Origin: Heterohyrax brucei
Taxonomy: Eukaryota; Chordata; Mammalia; Hyracoidea; Procaviidae
Length of the DNA: 64,000 nucleotides
Assembly: GCA_028571685.1 (NCBI GenBank)
Contig: CM053146.1
Location: 115,481,431 to 115,545,430, forward strand
Reading direction: 5' to 3'
The notes beneath the pieces are model-generated. The model was not told the origin of the DNA and ran no database searches. It was given only the letters and a program-made list of their open reading frames with translations. Every line of letters starts with the position of its first letter. Position 1 is the stretch's first letter. A program made the translations under genes and the position numbers. This document shows positions 24,281 to 35,645 of the stretch, one piece after another.

Positions 24281-25244
24281 CATATCTAACTCTGCATCTG
24301 ACTTAGTTCCCACATCCACTAGAATCAAAGTAGCTTTAAAAAAATTTTTTTAAATGATCTTTAAGGAGGAGTTACAACAGAAATATAAGGGCCATAATTT
24401 AGAAACAGGGGAGAAAAATGCCCATGACTTTAACATCATTCTTCCTCAGAGCAACACCCCCACTTGCCTGTTGGGTGTAACAGATTAATTAAATAAAATG
24501 ACATTCATTGATTAACAATTTTATTTTTGTGTCCAGCCCTGCTGGCTGGTTTTGGAGAAAATGTGAAGGCAGCAGGGAGCTAAGGGAGACTGGTTTCCCA
24601 ATCCAGATGAGTCGGTGTGGTGGTTGCCAGGATACATTTTTAAAATGTGTTACTGGTTTCCCCAATTTCTGCCCTTCATTCCTGCTACCTCTCCTTTCTG
24701 CCTGCTTTGTTCTCCTCCTTGAGTGTCTGTGCCAAGTAGATGGGAAAGGAGAACTTTGGAGGTGATGAAACATTTATTAATGGAGAGAAATATTTATTAA
24801 TAAAAAAGCGAGAAAGCGAACATCTCATGTAGAATTTCTACCTCAGGGCTCCAGCACTGAGTTGTCTTTGAAAAATTTCTTGCTTTCTTTGCAGTCCCTG
24901 GAGCTGCATTGAGATATTTACAGCAAAATAGGAATAAACTGTAGGTCACGCCATAGGTAACGAAGAGATAGGCGTATGCAGACAGAATACTGAAGCCCCA
25001 CTCAAATCAGAGGCAGTGCACATAATGAGAAACCACATCTGACTAGCAAAGGGTCTGCCTCATCTGCAGAGGTTAAACAGCCCATTAATACTGGGAGCTT
25101 ACACTGTCTGTCTCTGCTGAGGAGCTTAAAGAGTGACAGAAGTCCTCTCTGAGGCCCCCAAGGCAGGGATGATGACATGTGTTATCTACATTGTCCTGGG
25201 CACCTGGACATTGATGGCAAAGATTAATGGTATGTGGGGAGAGA

Positions 25245-25400
25245 TGGAAGCCCTGATGGTGCAGAGGTTAAGAGCTTGGCTGCTAACCAAAAAGCCAACA
25301 GTTTGAATCCTCCAGCCTTTCCTTGAAAACCCTATGGGGCAGTTCTACTCTGTCCTGTAGGGTTGCTATGAGTTGGAATCGCTGTGACAGCAACAGGTTG
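25245..25400 (+). mobile_element. AfroSINE
   Basis: One of the best-preserved sense copies: gccctgatggtgcagaggtt, aagagcttggctgctaacca, accctatggggcagttctac, gttgctatgagttggaatcg. Confidence 0.95.
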
Positions 25401-25440
25401 TGGTCTAGGAGGCAGATATATGCAGACAGAAAATACTCTG

Positions 25441-25620
25441 CCTAGAGGAATCCTGTGGTACAGTTGTTAAGCGCTCAGCAACAAATCTACCAGTGACTGG
25501 GAGAAAAGACTAGAGATCCGTTCTCAAAAATACTATAGCCTAGGCATCCCTATGGGGCAGTTCTACTGTGTCCTATAGGGTCACTGTCAGGTCACTATGA
25601 GTCAGAAGTGACTGGGCTTA
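25441..25620 (+). mobile_element. AfroSINE
   Basis: Sense copy: aatcctgtggtacagttgtt head, ccctatggggcagttctact, gtcctatagggtcactgtca, and tail actatgagtcagaagtgact. Confidence 0.9.
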
Positions 25621-28496
25621 AGGAGGAGTCAGCAAAGGAGAGGAACTGTGACTGGAAATGGGGTGAGAAGCAGAAAAACGATGACCTTGAAAACTATTGG
25701 TGGTGATTTCCAGCTAGATGGCTTTTATTAGATTATATGTATGTATTCTTTTCTTTTATATTGTATTTTAGAGCCCATTCTTTGTAGATTTACAGACATG
25801 GGGAAACATGTTAATTTTCTTTTCCTGGGAGCTGTGGATAATAACCAGACGGGAAGATCAGATAGCAGCCCATGTAATTGGCAGGTGCCCCCTTACCCGC
25901 AGAGGTACAAATCAGAAAATCCAAGAAATGCTGCTGATTTCAGATTCTTCTCTTACTGAAAACAAACCAAGGGGCTCATGAATCAATTGGAAAATGTTGG
26001 ATTATATTCAGAATTCAGCAAGGCATCAAATGGATTATCCAAACCATTGTGTGCCCTGAATTGTTTTCTAAAACTCTTTTTACAGAGATGCACTGGAAGA
26101 TATCTCTTTGTTCAACGCCACTTCTTTAAATCATTAAATATCTGGATTTCTTCCTTAATAATTACAACAGCGTGTAAACAATGCCTCTTAAGCAAGCTGG
26201 GATCACCTTGAACACACATCTAGTTTTCCTTTGGGTAGTAAAGCAACCATTGTAGGACTTCCTTTTTTAAATTAATAAAAATATATATTCTCTGTGACAT
26301 CCAGGTTTTAAAGCAGATATTAGGAGTTGATCATTGTTTGATATATGGCTGTCTGGGTATAATGTACACTGAAGTCCACTGGTTTCTCAGCAGTAGGGAC
26401 ATCTCTCTGCAGAGTTATGGCCTAAGCAAGGTTTGGCTTCAAGGTGGGATTTGGAAGCCAACGGTCTTAAGAACTTGAACTCTCCCAGTGGTCCAAAGGC
26501 CCATTCATGGCTTAGCTTTCACTTTAACATCTGTCCTGGGTGCTGTGCGAGCACTGGAGCCTGCAGACAGGGCGGGTAAACTGGAGCATCTATCTGCAAG
26601 CCTCTTATCGGCTTTTATTTTCTGAAGGAGAAACCAAGGTATCTAAAGTTTATTGATTTGCCTGTAGTGATTCAGTGGGTCGGCAGGAATAGGGAATAAG
26701 ACCAATTTCCTGGCACCACTTCCCATGCACACAAGCCCTTACCTTGCAGTGCCAAAACTGGAAGCCAAGAATCCATCTCAGGGAATTTGATCAGAAAACA
26801 TGAAGGGTGATTCTGAAACCACAGAAGCATTGAGAAAGTCATAAAGATGTATAATATATGATAGCATTTACTAGCTATAAATAGGGAGATGCAGACAGAA
26901 AAATACAGACCTTGTAAATCCACTGGGTCAGGAGAAATAGAAACCGCTTAATATTTCATTAAAAATGGATTTTCAAAAATTGCACTCTGATGTCTTTGGG
27001 CAAAAGAGAATGTGTAAGGACTAAGACATTGTTATTCATTACTCTTTGTTATTAATAATTTGAACTGTTATAGAACCAACACATCAACAAGGTGTGTTCT
27101 CTCCCTGAGTGGAGCACTCACTAGTGTTTTGGACATTATTGAATGTGTATTAAAATCCATAATACTTGTCCATAAAAGTACTTAGACTCTAAGGGACAAC
27201 GTTCAACTCAAATGCCCCTGTTATGAGATGGACACTCTGGGGCAGCTTGAACTGTGAGCTAGGTTAGAAAGTCCTTGAAGAGAGAAGAACCTTAGAATCT
27301 GGGAGCTGGGAAGGACTTTAGGCATCAACTCTACAATCCTCTCATTTAGCAAAGAGGAGCCCAGAGGAGGTAGAGATATTTACCCATACTTAAAAGCTAA
27401 TTACCAGTAGAACCTATCTCCTGGCTCCATGTTCAGTGGTGTTTTTGTGTTGTTGTTTGTTCTTCCAGTGTACCCCACTCACAGTGAGAGATGTGTGATA
27501 TGCTTGATAAAGTGGTATTATTTTAGCCAAGGGTCCAGAGAACAGAGGGCAGATATGAACACAAGGTCAAGAGCAAAGGAACCCATCTGGGAAACATGAA
27601 GAATAACTTGAAGCCAAGTTGAAAAGGGCCTTCAGTTAGTTCCAGGTTGGAGAGGAGGGTGGGCAAGGTGGAATGGCGCAGTCAAGTTCAATTTGAGCAG
27701 CTGTGTAGTTGCCTAGATAGGTAATCCTTGGGGGTGGTCTCCTTTTCTGATATAGGAGATGCATCCAAACCTGTACCCCATGCAACGAGAAGGACTCCAG
27801 CACCCTCCCCAGGCCACGCACACAGACTGTGTACCCACAAGCCCATACGTAGACACATTTGAACACAGGCAAGCATTCCCTGAGGCAGTCCCAGAATGCA
27901 ATGATTTCCTTACTGCAGGAAGAAAAGAAAAAGTTTCTTGGTGTTGTTTGCCAATGCTGAGAAATGACAGGGTTGAAATAGGATGTTAAAAACACATAAA
28001 ACATGCTGTGTTTCTAAAAGGTCCCAGTGTGGTATCTGTGCTGTGGATTAGTGACTGTGGTAAAGTTCACATCCACTCAAAAGTCTAATTATGTATTCAC
28101 GTGGCAAATAAAGTCCCCTTACGCCATAGGAAGGAGTTTCTTGGCATCTCATGACCGGGGCCACATGTACAGTCACTGTCACCTTCCCCAGAGAGGAGCG
28201 GTCCAGTGATGGCCCCTACTGCTCATAGCACCCATCCTAAGTAAAGCAAAGTGATGGTTTTGTTTTTCCCTGCCAAAAGAAAACAAAACAGAAACAAATG
28301 GAAAGCCTCTACCTCGTGCTGAATTCTGGGAGAGCTGATTCATCTCTCTTTTTGGATTCAGTTCCTCCTCCTGTTTCAGCCGAGCCTGTTAGCAGTCCCA
28401 AAGAAGCTAACTGCTAGGCATGGTGAGGTCGGGGCCCAGAAGCCTTCTCCCAGCCTGCAGCTCTGACTTTCTCTCCTTCTACCTCCTTGTGCCCTG

Positions 28497-28695
28497 TTAT
28501 TGTTGTTAGTTGCCATCAGTTCCCACATGTGGTGACCCCACGTGTGCAGAGTAGAACTGCTCCATAGGGTTTTTGAGGCCGTGTCCTTTCAGAAGCAGGT
28601 CGCCAGGGCTGTCTTCCAAGACACGTCTGAATGGGTTCAAACCACCACCCTCTCATCTGGTATTTGAGCACTTAACCATGGGCACCACCGAGGGC
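28497..28695 (-). mobile_element. AfroSINE
   Basis: Antisense copy: ttattgttgttagttgccat tail, gtagaactgctccatagggt, gggttcaaaccaccaccctc and gagcacttaaccatgggcac. Confidence 0.92.
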
Positions 28696-31119
28696 CTGGA
28701 AGCCTTCTCCCAGCCTGCAGCCCAGGGACTTCATTCTCTGGGCTCCACCCTCTCCCTAAATGCTTTTTCTTCTTACCCTTCTTGTCCTCAGTCACAATAC
28801 AAGAGGCAGCAAAATAGAGCCTGGGAGAAAGAGCACTCCACCAGCCCTGCCCTGCTCTCCCCGTGGTCAGCAAGGCCACAGATATGGAAACCAGCAGCCT
28901 AAGAGCAGGGCAGGAGGGCTCCCCAGGGGAGGAGAGAGAGAAAGAAGCTGCATGGGCCAGATAGAAGCCCCCAGATTCAGTGTGCTTAGTGTCCAGAACA
29001 AGTTTCCAACTGAATGTGGTGGACCAGTCAAGACCCTCTCCTTCTCTCTCTCCTCTGTCTTGAGAAAACTACTTCCCTTCATTTGACAGTAAAAGGTAAG
29101 AAGCCTTGGGGTGCACCCTGAGATCTCCACTAAAAGATTGCAATTGATGGTCCAGTGGCTTTGGGGTTCCCCTGAGAGCATGGCCCCTGGCCCTGGTGTT
29201 GCCCTTGCCCATGGATCATAATGAAGGTCTACTCTTCGGACAGCAAGAGATTGGACTTGGTGGACTTAGTGACACAGGGTGACTATATATTGGGTGCACT
29301 TTATTGTTCTGTGCATCTTTAGGCTATCATCCTGCTGACCTCTGACTGGAGGAAGGGGAGTGGGTGGAGACGAGGGGAAAGCAGACCGTTGGGAGAATGA
29401 GACATGTATGGAGCAGAGAGGAATAGTGTGCTGTCACTGGACGGGGAGAGTAGTAGAAGCTGCATGTAGATGGGCATGCAAATTTATATGGGAATGTATA
29501 TTTTTACTCAGTCATCATCAGAAAAAAAAAGGTAAGAAGCCTCTTCTTTATCCCTGCACTCAGTGGTCTGTTATTAAATGGCCCTAGCTTTTAACCTTAC
29601 CAAGTGGGAATTATGAAGGGTTCAAGGTTGCCAGACAATAGAGTTCCCAGTTGCAGTTCATGGAAAACAAAGGACTGTGTTGTTAACTGGCTCCAAAGCA
29701 TCAATGCTGCTCTTTGCTGCTACCCAAGTACACTCAGGTGAGATTATAAACTTACACTGGAAACACATCACCAGACAGCACCTCTCACTCCATTTGACTC
29801 ATGCTTGGAGACTTTAAGAGCTCTGTGACTCCTAGTCATCAATAAAAATGCTGGTAACCGATGAAAGGACATGAGAGTCAGCCTAGGAAACTACAGGCTT
29901 AAAGCCTCCAAACATGGCAAGGGCTTTGGACTCAAACACCGCAGACCCTCAGTTTCCTAGTTGAGAAAATGGAGATAATAATACCTCAGAGAGTGCTATA
30001 GATGGTTGTGTCTACAGAGCATCTGACTCACAGGGGTTCGGATCTACCAGGCTCCCCATTCTTCTTGTACTGGTCCTGTCAGTGCCCCCAAACAGCAAGC
30101 ATGTTCTGGGTGTTATGAACTGGAGCATTGACTTCCCCTACCCAGGAGACATCACTGGTTGTTGCAGGTATAACAAGTATGATTTAGAAGTGATGATTTG
30201 TTCATTTCTCCCTCTACCCTTACCCAGGGAACCAAGATATTCATTTCAGTCACTTTTTTTTTTAACGGACAGCACAAAAAAGCATAAGGTCCATATGGTG
30301 ATTATTGATTTTGGCCATCTGGTAAGTTAGAACTTGTTCCTACCGTGTTGGATCAGAAGCTACTTTGAGAAGCCTTTCTTCCCTTAAGAGATGTATCCCT
30401 GTTATATGGGGACAGGGGTGGATTTCATTACACGGCAGGGACTAAAGCAAGAGTAAGCCAGAGCAGAACTCCCAGGGACTGTGTACAATCCTGACCCTAC
30501 AGCAAAGACCAGAGGGAACTGTGAAAGTGGTGATTGACACAGGGGCACTGGGGGGAAGATGGTGCCCCTCGCTCACTGGTGGAGCAGGGGAGGTCTTTGA
30601 GCAACTAGCGAAAGCAATTGTTTAGCACTTTACGATTATAAAATGCCCTGCAAATGTTTCTATAGACCTGTAACATGAGGAAGAGGAAGTGTCAAGTTCA
30701 AACTATGAAGTCAGTTCGCCTACCCCTAAAAGAGGAACATCTCAACTATATTTTTAAAACACATTGTATTTATTCATCTCTCTCTCCCTTTTATTTCTTT
30801 CTCTTCACTTCTGAAATGTTTTCCTTTACAAGCCTCCTTCCTCTGCTTGCACTGAGCCCAGAGGCAACATTTTCCTTCCCTCCCAAAGTTTTCATGAACA
30901 CCATTTATTATTTTCCAGTTAGGGCAGTGTGGGAAATTAATTTTTTTCATGATGTTTCTTAAAAAAAGCCCCAAACAACAAACCCACTGATTGTTTTTAA
31001 ACTTGAGGGAAATAAAATTCAACACAGCTTTCCCAACCCCTCCTCAGACAGAGAAGGCTGCTCCGGTGGCGAACCACCAAGGGGGATTTCAATCAGGTGG
31101 TTTGTGTCTCGTGTTACAG

Positions 31120-31264
31120 ATATTCCAAGCCAACAACGATGCCACTGAGGTGGTTTTGAACAGGCTCCACACACCGCTGCTGACAAGGTTCGTCAGGATC
31201 CGACCTCAGACCTGGCATTCTGGCATCGCCCTCCGGCTAGAGCTCTTTGGCTGCCGGGTGACAG
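31120..31264 (+). CDS. NRP2: NRP2 exon 8: end of discoidin domain b1
   Basis: The exon has 145 nt (48 codons + 1), human residues 383-430. It encodes IFQANNDATEVVLNRLHTPL through LRLELFGCRVT. Cys427 in LFGC closes the b1 disulphide with Cys277. RFVRIRPQTWHSGIALRLEL is the usual closing strand pair of F5/8 type C domains. Acceptor gtgttacag, donor gtgagg. Substitutions relative to human are conservative. Confidence 0.97.
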
Positions 31265-31479
31265 GTGAGGGGAGGGGCTCTAATGAGGTTGGGGACCTGA
31301 TTGGGTCCCAGACTCTGCTCCCTCTTTCTACTGTCTGGAAGCAAGATGATTGCACCATCCAGCCTTTCTAGAAAGAGTGCCCCAAGAGCTCACATCCTGC
31401 TAGAGTTTGTGTTTTCATTCATCGAGTTTGCATGTGTGTATGTATGCATGATGTATTATTAAACATCCACTATTCCTAC

Positions 31480-31800
31480 TAGCTAACGTTTTTGCAAAAT
31501 TCCATCAAGTCAGCTCCACCTTACAGGGACCCTATATATAAAGAACAAAATATCGCCCAGTCCTGCACCAGCCACCTGATTGCTGCTGTGTTGGAGACCA
31601 TTGTTGCAGCCACTGTGTCAGTCCGTCTCTTAAGGGTCTTCCTCTTTTTCACCAACCCTGTAGTTTACCAAGCCTGATGTCTGCCTCGGGGATTGGTCCC
31701 TCCTAATAATGTATCTAAAGCAGGCAAGTCAAAGTCTTGCTAGCCTCACTTTTAAGAAGCATTCTGGCTGTACTTCTTATAAAACGTATTTGTTCACTAG
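31480..31800 (-). mobile_element. RTE-like LINE 3' fragment, second copy
   Basis: Shares with 10798-11190 the body blocks gggtcttcctctttttcacc, gtttaccaagcctgatgtct and attctggctgtacttcttat. Same orientation as that copy. Confidence 0.65.
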
Positions 31801-31802
31801 CA

Positions 31803-31858
31803 TTCAGTAGATGTTAGCTAAGATTTACTTGTTCAAATCTTAGCTAACATTTACTGAA
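31803..31858. repeat. Near-perfect palindrome, 24-bp arms, 8-nt loop
   Basis: Left arm 31803-31826 (core gatgttagctaagattt) and right arm 31835-31858 (core aaatcttagctaacat) are reverse complements with one mismatch. The right arm is also the first part of an antisense MIR. Confidence 0.95.
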
Positions 31859-32230
31859 GGCAACCTGTGTACCAGATTCCATTCTAAGGACATAACGTGT
31901 TATTTCTTACAATCCTAACAAGGAATCAAGGAGCCTTGGTGGTGCAGTAGTTAAGAGCTTGACTGCTAACCAAAAACATGGCAGTTCACATCTACCAGGT
32001 GCTCCTTGGAAACCCTATAGGGCAATTCTGCTCTGTCCTTTAGGGCCTCTGTGAGCTGGAATCAACTTGACAGCAGTGCATTGGTATGTATAAGGAACCT
32101 GTGAGACAGGTATTATTATTCCCAATCTACAGCAGAGGAAACTGAGATTTAGAAAGCAAAGTTGCCCAGACAGTGTGGTAGAGCCAGAGTTTGAATCTAG
32201 GTGGTGAAGATCCAGAACTTCTCAAATATT
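31836..32230 (-). mobile_element. MIR interrupted by an AfroSINE
   Basis: Antisense MIR: ttagctaacatttactgaag, then after the insertion aggtattattattcccaatc, gaggaaactgagatttagaa and ccagagtttgaatctagg. The AfroSINE occupies about 31925-32090. Confidence 0.8.
31925..32090 (+). mobile_element. AfroSINE nested in a MIR
   Basis: Sense copy: gagccttggtggtgcagtag head, gaaaccctatagggcaattc, tail gctggaatcaacttgacagc. Flanked by similar aaggaa words (about 31919 and 32091), a possible target-site duplication. Confidence 0.92.
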
Positions 32231-32259
32231 CTCTACTGCCTCAACCAGATACCATTGAT

Positions 32260-32410
32260 TCATGTATTCCCCATACACTGAGTTGCTCCACAGATACCCA
32301 CTGAGGCTATGCTGTGTGTAAGGCCCCACACTGAGAGCTGGGGATAGAGAAATGAACAAAGCAGATGGAATCTTTGCTGTCCTGGAACTTTCAGGCTAGT
32401 GGGCGAGACA
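32260..32410. mobile_element. L2-like 3' end
   Basis: Resembles the mammalian L2 end: cactgagagctggggataga, gaaatgaacaaagcagatgg, gaactttcaggctagtgggc, gacagataataaac. Confidence 0.6.
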
Positions 32411-32870
32411 GATAATAAACAAATGCAAGTACTGGGTAATATAAACTAAGATGCATGTCTGAAGGAAAGGAACATGAGAGCAATGACTGAGGAGACCTAT
32501 GTGCTTTGGATTCAGAGGTTGGACATTCCTTCTGAGGACATGGCACTTGAGCTCGGGGTGAGTAAGGCTTAGTTAGATAGATGAGGAGGAGAAGAGCCCT
32601 GGGGAGCTGCGACAGCACGTGGAGACGAGCCAAAGCAGTAAAGAGCTGTGACAACCTGTCTGAAAGTAAAAGACCTGATACTGGTCACCGGGATGGCTTT
32701 GGTCTAGTTGGCCAAATGACTGCCCATGAAGCAGTTCAGTGCTCAGTGGACAGCTGCACACATTGTCCTTGAGAACGTCAGTGAGAGGAATAGTGTCTGC
32801 AACAAGGATAGACCAGATACTTACTCTGAGCAGTCCTTCATCTGGTTAGAGCTGTAAGAATAAACAGCCA

Positions 32871-32996
32871 TGGTGGCACAGTGATAAGAGCTTACTCAAC
32901 AGTTTGAATTAACCAGCTAGTACTTGTAAATCCTATGCAGCAGTTCTACTCTGTTCTATAGGGTTTCCATGAGTTAAAATCAGGTTGATGGCATCC
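32871..32996 (+). mobile_element. AfroSINE, diverged
   Basis: Sense copy: ggtggcacagtgataagagc, cagcagttctactctgttct, atagggtttccatgagttaa. Confidence 0.85.
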
Positions 32997-33159
32997 GATT
33001 TTAACAGTCTGTTACAGGTTCCCATGTTATCAGGAGTGACTGGTCCTTGGAGAAAGACATCATGCTTGGTAGAGTAGAGGCTCAGTGAAACAGGTGAAGA
33101 CCCTTTATAAGATAGACTGACAGTGGCTGCAGCATTGAGGTCAAGCATACCAACAATTG

Positions 33160-33235
33160 TGGGGCTGACACAGGACCAAGCAGAGTTTCATTCTGTTGTG
33201 CACAGGGTAGCTATAAATTGGAACCATGTGCTTTT
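33160..33235 (+). mobile_element. Gly-headed SINE, 3' fragment
   Basis: The block acaggaccaagcagagtttc and attctgttgtgcacagggta matches the 3' half of the copy at 6898-7230. Confidence 0.65.
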
Positions 33236-33264
33236 TGTATGCTAACTAATGGAACCCTTGCGAC

Positions 33265-33425
33265 AAAGCTGCAAGTACTGTTTTAGATCTGGGTAAACCA
33301 AGGCATAGAGCAATTAAATTTGCCCAAAGTCATACAGCTATTAAGTAGCAGAACTGGGACATGAACCCAGGCAATCTTGCTCTAGAGTCAGTTGCTCTTA
33401 ATTATAATGTCATGGTACCTTGAAA
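33265..33425 (-). mobile_element. MIR fragment
   Basis: Antisense MIR: attaaatttgcccaaagtca, tacagctattaagtagcaga, gggacatgaacccaggcaat. Confidence 0.8.
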
Positions 33426-33551
33426 CGCAGAGGGGACCTGTGTTGACTTAAAGGGCTGGATAATCAGTTCTTTTGCAGCTCCCCACTGGTGGCGTGGTCT
33501 CCTGTTAGGGTGTCATCTGTGACCTCTTGTGTCTTTCCCGCCCCTCTGTAG

Positions 33552-33901
33552 ATGCCCCTTGCTCCAACATGCTGGGGATGCTCTCAGGCCTCATCGCCGA
33601 CTCCCAGATCTCCGCCTCCTCCACCCGCGAGTACCTGTGGAGCCCCGGCGCAGCCCGCCTGGTCAGCAGCCGCTCGGGCTGGTTTCCTCGTATCCCTCAG
33701 GCCCAGCCGGGTGAGGAGTGGCTGCAGGTGGACCTGGGGACGCCTAAGACAGTAAAGGGTGTCATCATCCAGGGGGCCCGTGGAGGAGACAGCATCACTG
33801 CGATGGAAGCCAGGGCATTCGTGCGCAAGTTCAAAGTCTCCTACAGCCTAAATGGCAAGGACTGGGAATACATCCAGGACCCCAGGCTTCTGCAGCCAAA
33901 G
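33552..33901 (+). CDS. NRP2: NRP2 exon 9: most of discoidin domain b2
   Basis: The exon has 350 nt (2 + 116 codons), human residues 431-547, the largest exon in the window and rich in CpG. It opens DAPCSNMLGMLSGLIADSQI; Cys434 starts b2. It includes WFPRIPQAQPGEEWLQVDLG, the strand typical of F5/8 type C domains, and ends DPRLLQPK at Lys547. The Leu-Leu replaces the human Thr-Gln as I recall. b2 packs on b1 and contributes to heparin and VEGF binding. Donor gtgggc. The frame stays open past this donor for 23 more codons, relevant to a soluble isoform. Confidence 0.97.
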
Positions 33902-33973
33902 GTGGGCCATTCCTTTGGGGGACACCATACCCTTATGCTTAACAAGGAGCTTTGGTGGGCTACAGGGAGTTAG
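33902..33973 (+). other. NRP2: Possible soluble-isoform tail: exon 9 read-through into intron 9
   Basis: If the exon 9 donor is not used, the frame continues from Lys547 as VGHSFGGHHTLMLNKELWW and then four residues to a TAG at 33971-33973, adding 23 residues. Human has a known soluble form (s9NRP2) made the same way, with a short intron 9 tail that also starts Val-Gly. The mechanism is therefore plausible here, but the tail differs in length and sequence. I found no AATAAA or ATTAAA in intron 9, so transcript termination is unsupported. Existence of the isoform in this species is inference. Confidence 0.4.
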
Positions 33974-34029
33974 AGGTGCTAATTTCCCAGCTAGAAAGAC
34001 ATCATCAAACCCATACGATTTAATAACCA

Positions 34030-34270
34030 TAGCACAACAACAAACATCAATTGAGAGCTTGTTTTGTGTTGGACATTGTGCTAAATGCCTTATTTAGACT
34101 TTTGTTCAATTTTCACAAGTCTGTAAGGCAGATCTTTCTCTCACTCCCATTTTAGAGATGATAGAACTGAGACTTGCTGTCTTGCTAAAGGTCACACAAG
34201 TTGCCTATGGGAGAATCATGATTCAGACGCTGTAAGTCTGATTCCAGATTCTAGACTCCTAGCTGTTATT
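34030..34270 (-). mobile_element. MIR fragment
   Basis: Antisense MIR: attgtgctaaatgccttatt, cattttagagatgatagaac, taaaggtcacacaagttgcc. Confidence 0.75.
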
Positions 34271-35164
34271 TTATGCTGCCTTTTTATAAAGTTCTATTCT
34301 CTTTGAGGTAAAGTTTCTCTGAAATTGGCTAGGCAACCAAAAGGGGTGTGGTTTTTGGACACTCAACTGTAGAAACTAGGGATTTACTTCCAAAAATAAC
34401 TGTTTCTCTGGACATCGCTGCATGTCTTTGTATTTTCCTGCTCTTGACTGCTTAGATCTTTCCCTCCTTTCTAAGTGAGGCCAAGAGGATCCAAGGGAAA
34501 CCTACTTCACGGCAGAAGTTCAGGCCAGTACCATCCACCCCTCCTATATCAGACGGGTGGCTTGGCCTCAACACAAGGCGCCCAGGGGCCCAAGATAAGG
34601 AAAGGACACCATGCCTCTTTCCCTCTCCTGGCCTATCTACTGGTTAGCCAGGCTTCCCTGTCTCATTTCCAAGTTACCCCTTGCTTTTCTAAGATGAGCA
34701 GGGCCCCTGAAAAAGAATGAGGTATCACATGTCTATGTCAGCCATCCTTGCCAAGCAAATGTTTATGTTTTGAATGCAGAAGCAGGGCTGGGATGGAGGT
34801 TTTGCCATCTATTCCCCGCTCATAATTACAGAGGCTTGGAAGGCTCAGGGCTTGATAGAACCCTCTGTGGACACAGCAGAAGTTGGACCACAGGTTTCCC
34901 CAGGGAGAGCTGACCCTGATTCTTCTTGATGCTTCTAGAGAGTACTGGGAAGGGAGATGGTCAGAGCTTGCCCTCTCTGTGACTGCCCACTCTTAGAAAT
35001 CCTGGATTTGGGCCACCTCCAAACCTATCATTTGTGTAGATCAACAGCTCCAAAATGTGCTCTGGGCCTGCATTCCTCACCCAGCTTCAGCCTGGGCAGC
35101 TGCACTGTTTTCAGTGTCCTAGTTGAGGTTTCTTTTGGCAGTTACCACCAGTAAGCAAAGTTTG

Positions 35165-35305
35165 GAGGTCTGGCGGTGTAGCAGTAAGGGGCTCAGCTGC
35201 TAACCCAAGTGTCCCTGGTGTGAGTTCACCAGCTACACCTTGGCAGTTCTGCTCTGTCCTATGTAGAGTTGTCCTGAGGCAGAAGCGTCTTCACAGCAAC
35301 AGGTT
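35165..35305 (+). mobile_element. AfroSINE, diverged
   Basis: Sense copy: tctggcggtgtagcagtaag, gcagttctgctctgtcctat, tail aggcagaagcgtcttcacag. Confidence 0.8.
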
Positions 35306-35489
35306 TAAGCAAAGATTTGAGAAACAGTCATAGACTGTCTGTGGGTAATTGAAGAACATTGTCATTAGCATAGAGAAGAGGGTGATAGTTCTGCCTTCAG
35401 GCTCTTGGTGAACTGGGAACTGTTGGTCAGCTGGACTTTCTAAATCTAGACTTCCCAGCATTAGAAAAAGAAGCATCTCCTTTTCTTTA

Positions 35490-35645
35490 TACTGACCCTG
35501 CTGTGAGGTTGATTCCGACTCACAGCATCCCTATAGGACAGAGTAGAACTGCCCCATAGAGTTTTAGAGGAGCACCTGGTAGATTTGAACTGCTGACCTT
35601 TTGGTTAGCAGACATAGCACTTAACCACTACACCCCAAGGCTTCC
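35490..35645 (-). mobile_element. AfroSINE
   Basis: Antisense copy: gttgattccgactcacagca, ccctataggacagagtagaa, gatttgaactgctgaccttt, ggttagcagacatagcactt. Confidence 0.95.

Larger units (their letters stand above)
17421..31119 (+). other. NRP2: Intron 7 of NRP2 (13.7 kb)
   Basis: The longest intron here. The first 7.8 kb has no AfroSINE that I can find. It holds the 81-bp perfect duplication (18117-18313), a 174-bp alternating purine-pyrimidine tract (18313-18486), a (TG)n at 21259-21280 and a TATG/TGTA-rich tract at 24145-24280. AfroSINEs sit at 25245-25400, 25441-25620 and 28497-28695. MIR/L2-like traces lie at 27300-27415 and 29930-30000. The rest is unique sequence without a convincing gene. 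Acceptor gtgttacag. Confidence 0.85.
31265..33551 (+). other. NRP2: Intron 8 of NRP2
   Basis: 2.3 kb, mostly repeats: an RTE-like fragment at 31480-31800, a 24-bp palindrome at 31803-31858, an antisense MIR at 31836-32230 split by an AfroSINE at 31925-32090, an L2-like 3' end at 32260-32410, an AfroSINE at 32871-32996, a Gly-SINE tail at 33160-33235 and an antisense MIR at 33265-33425. Nothing coding. Confidence 0.85.

Noticed and set aside
24335-24354. 20-bp perfect AT palindrome (tttaaaaaaattttttt core)
   Set aside because: Homopolymer composition makes it expected by chance.
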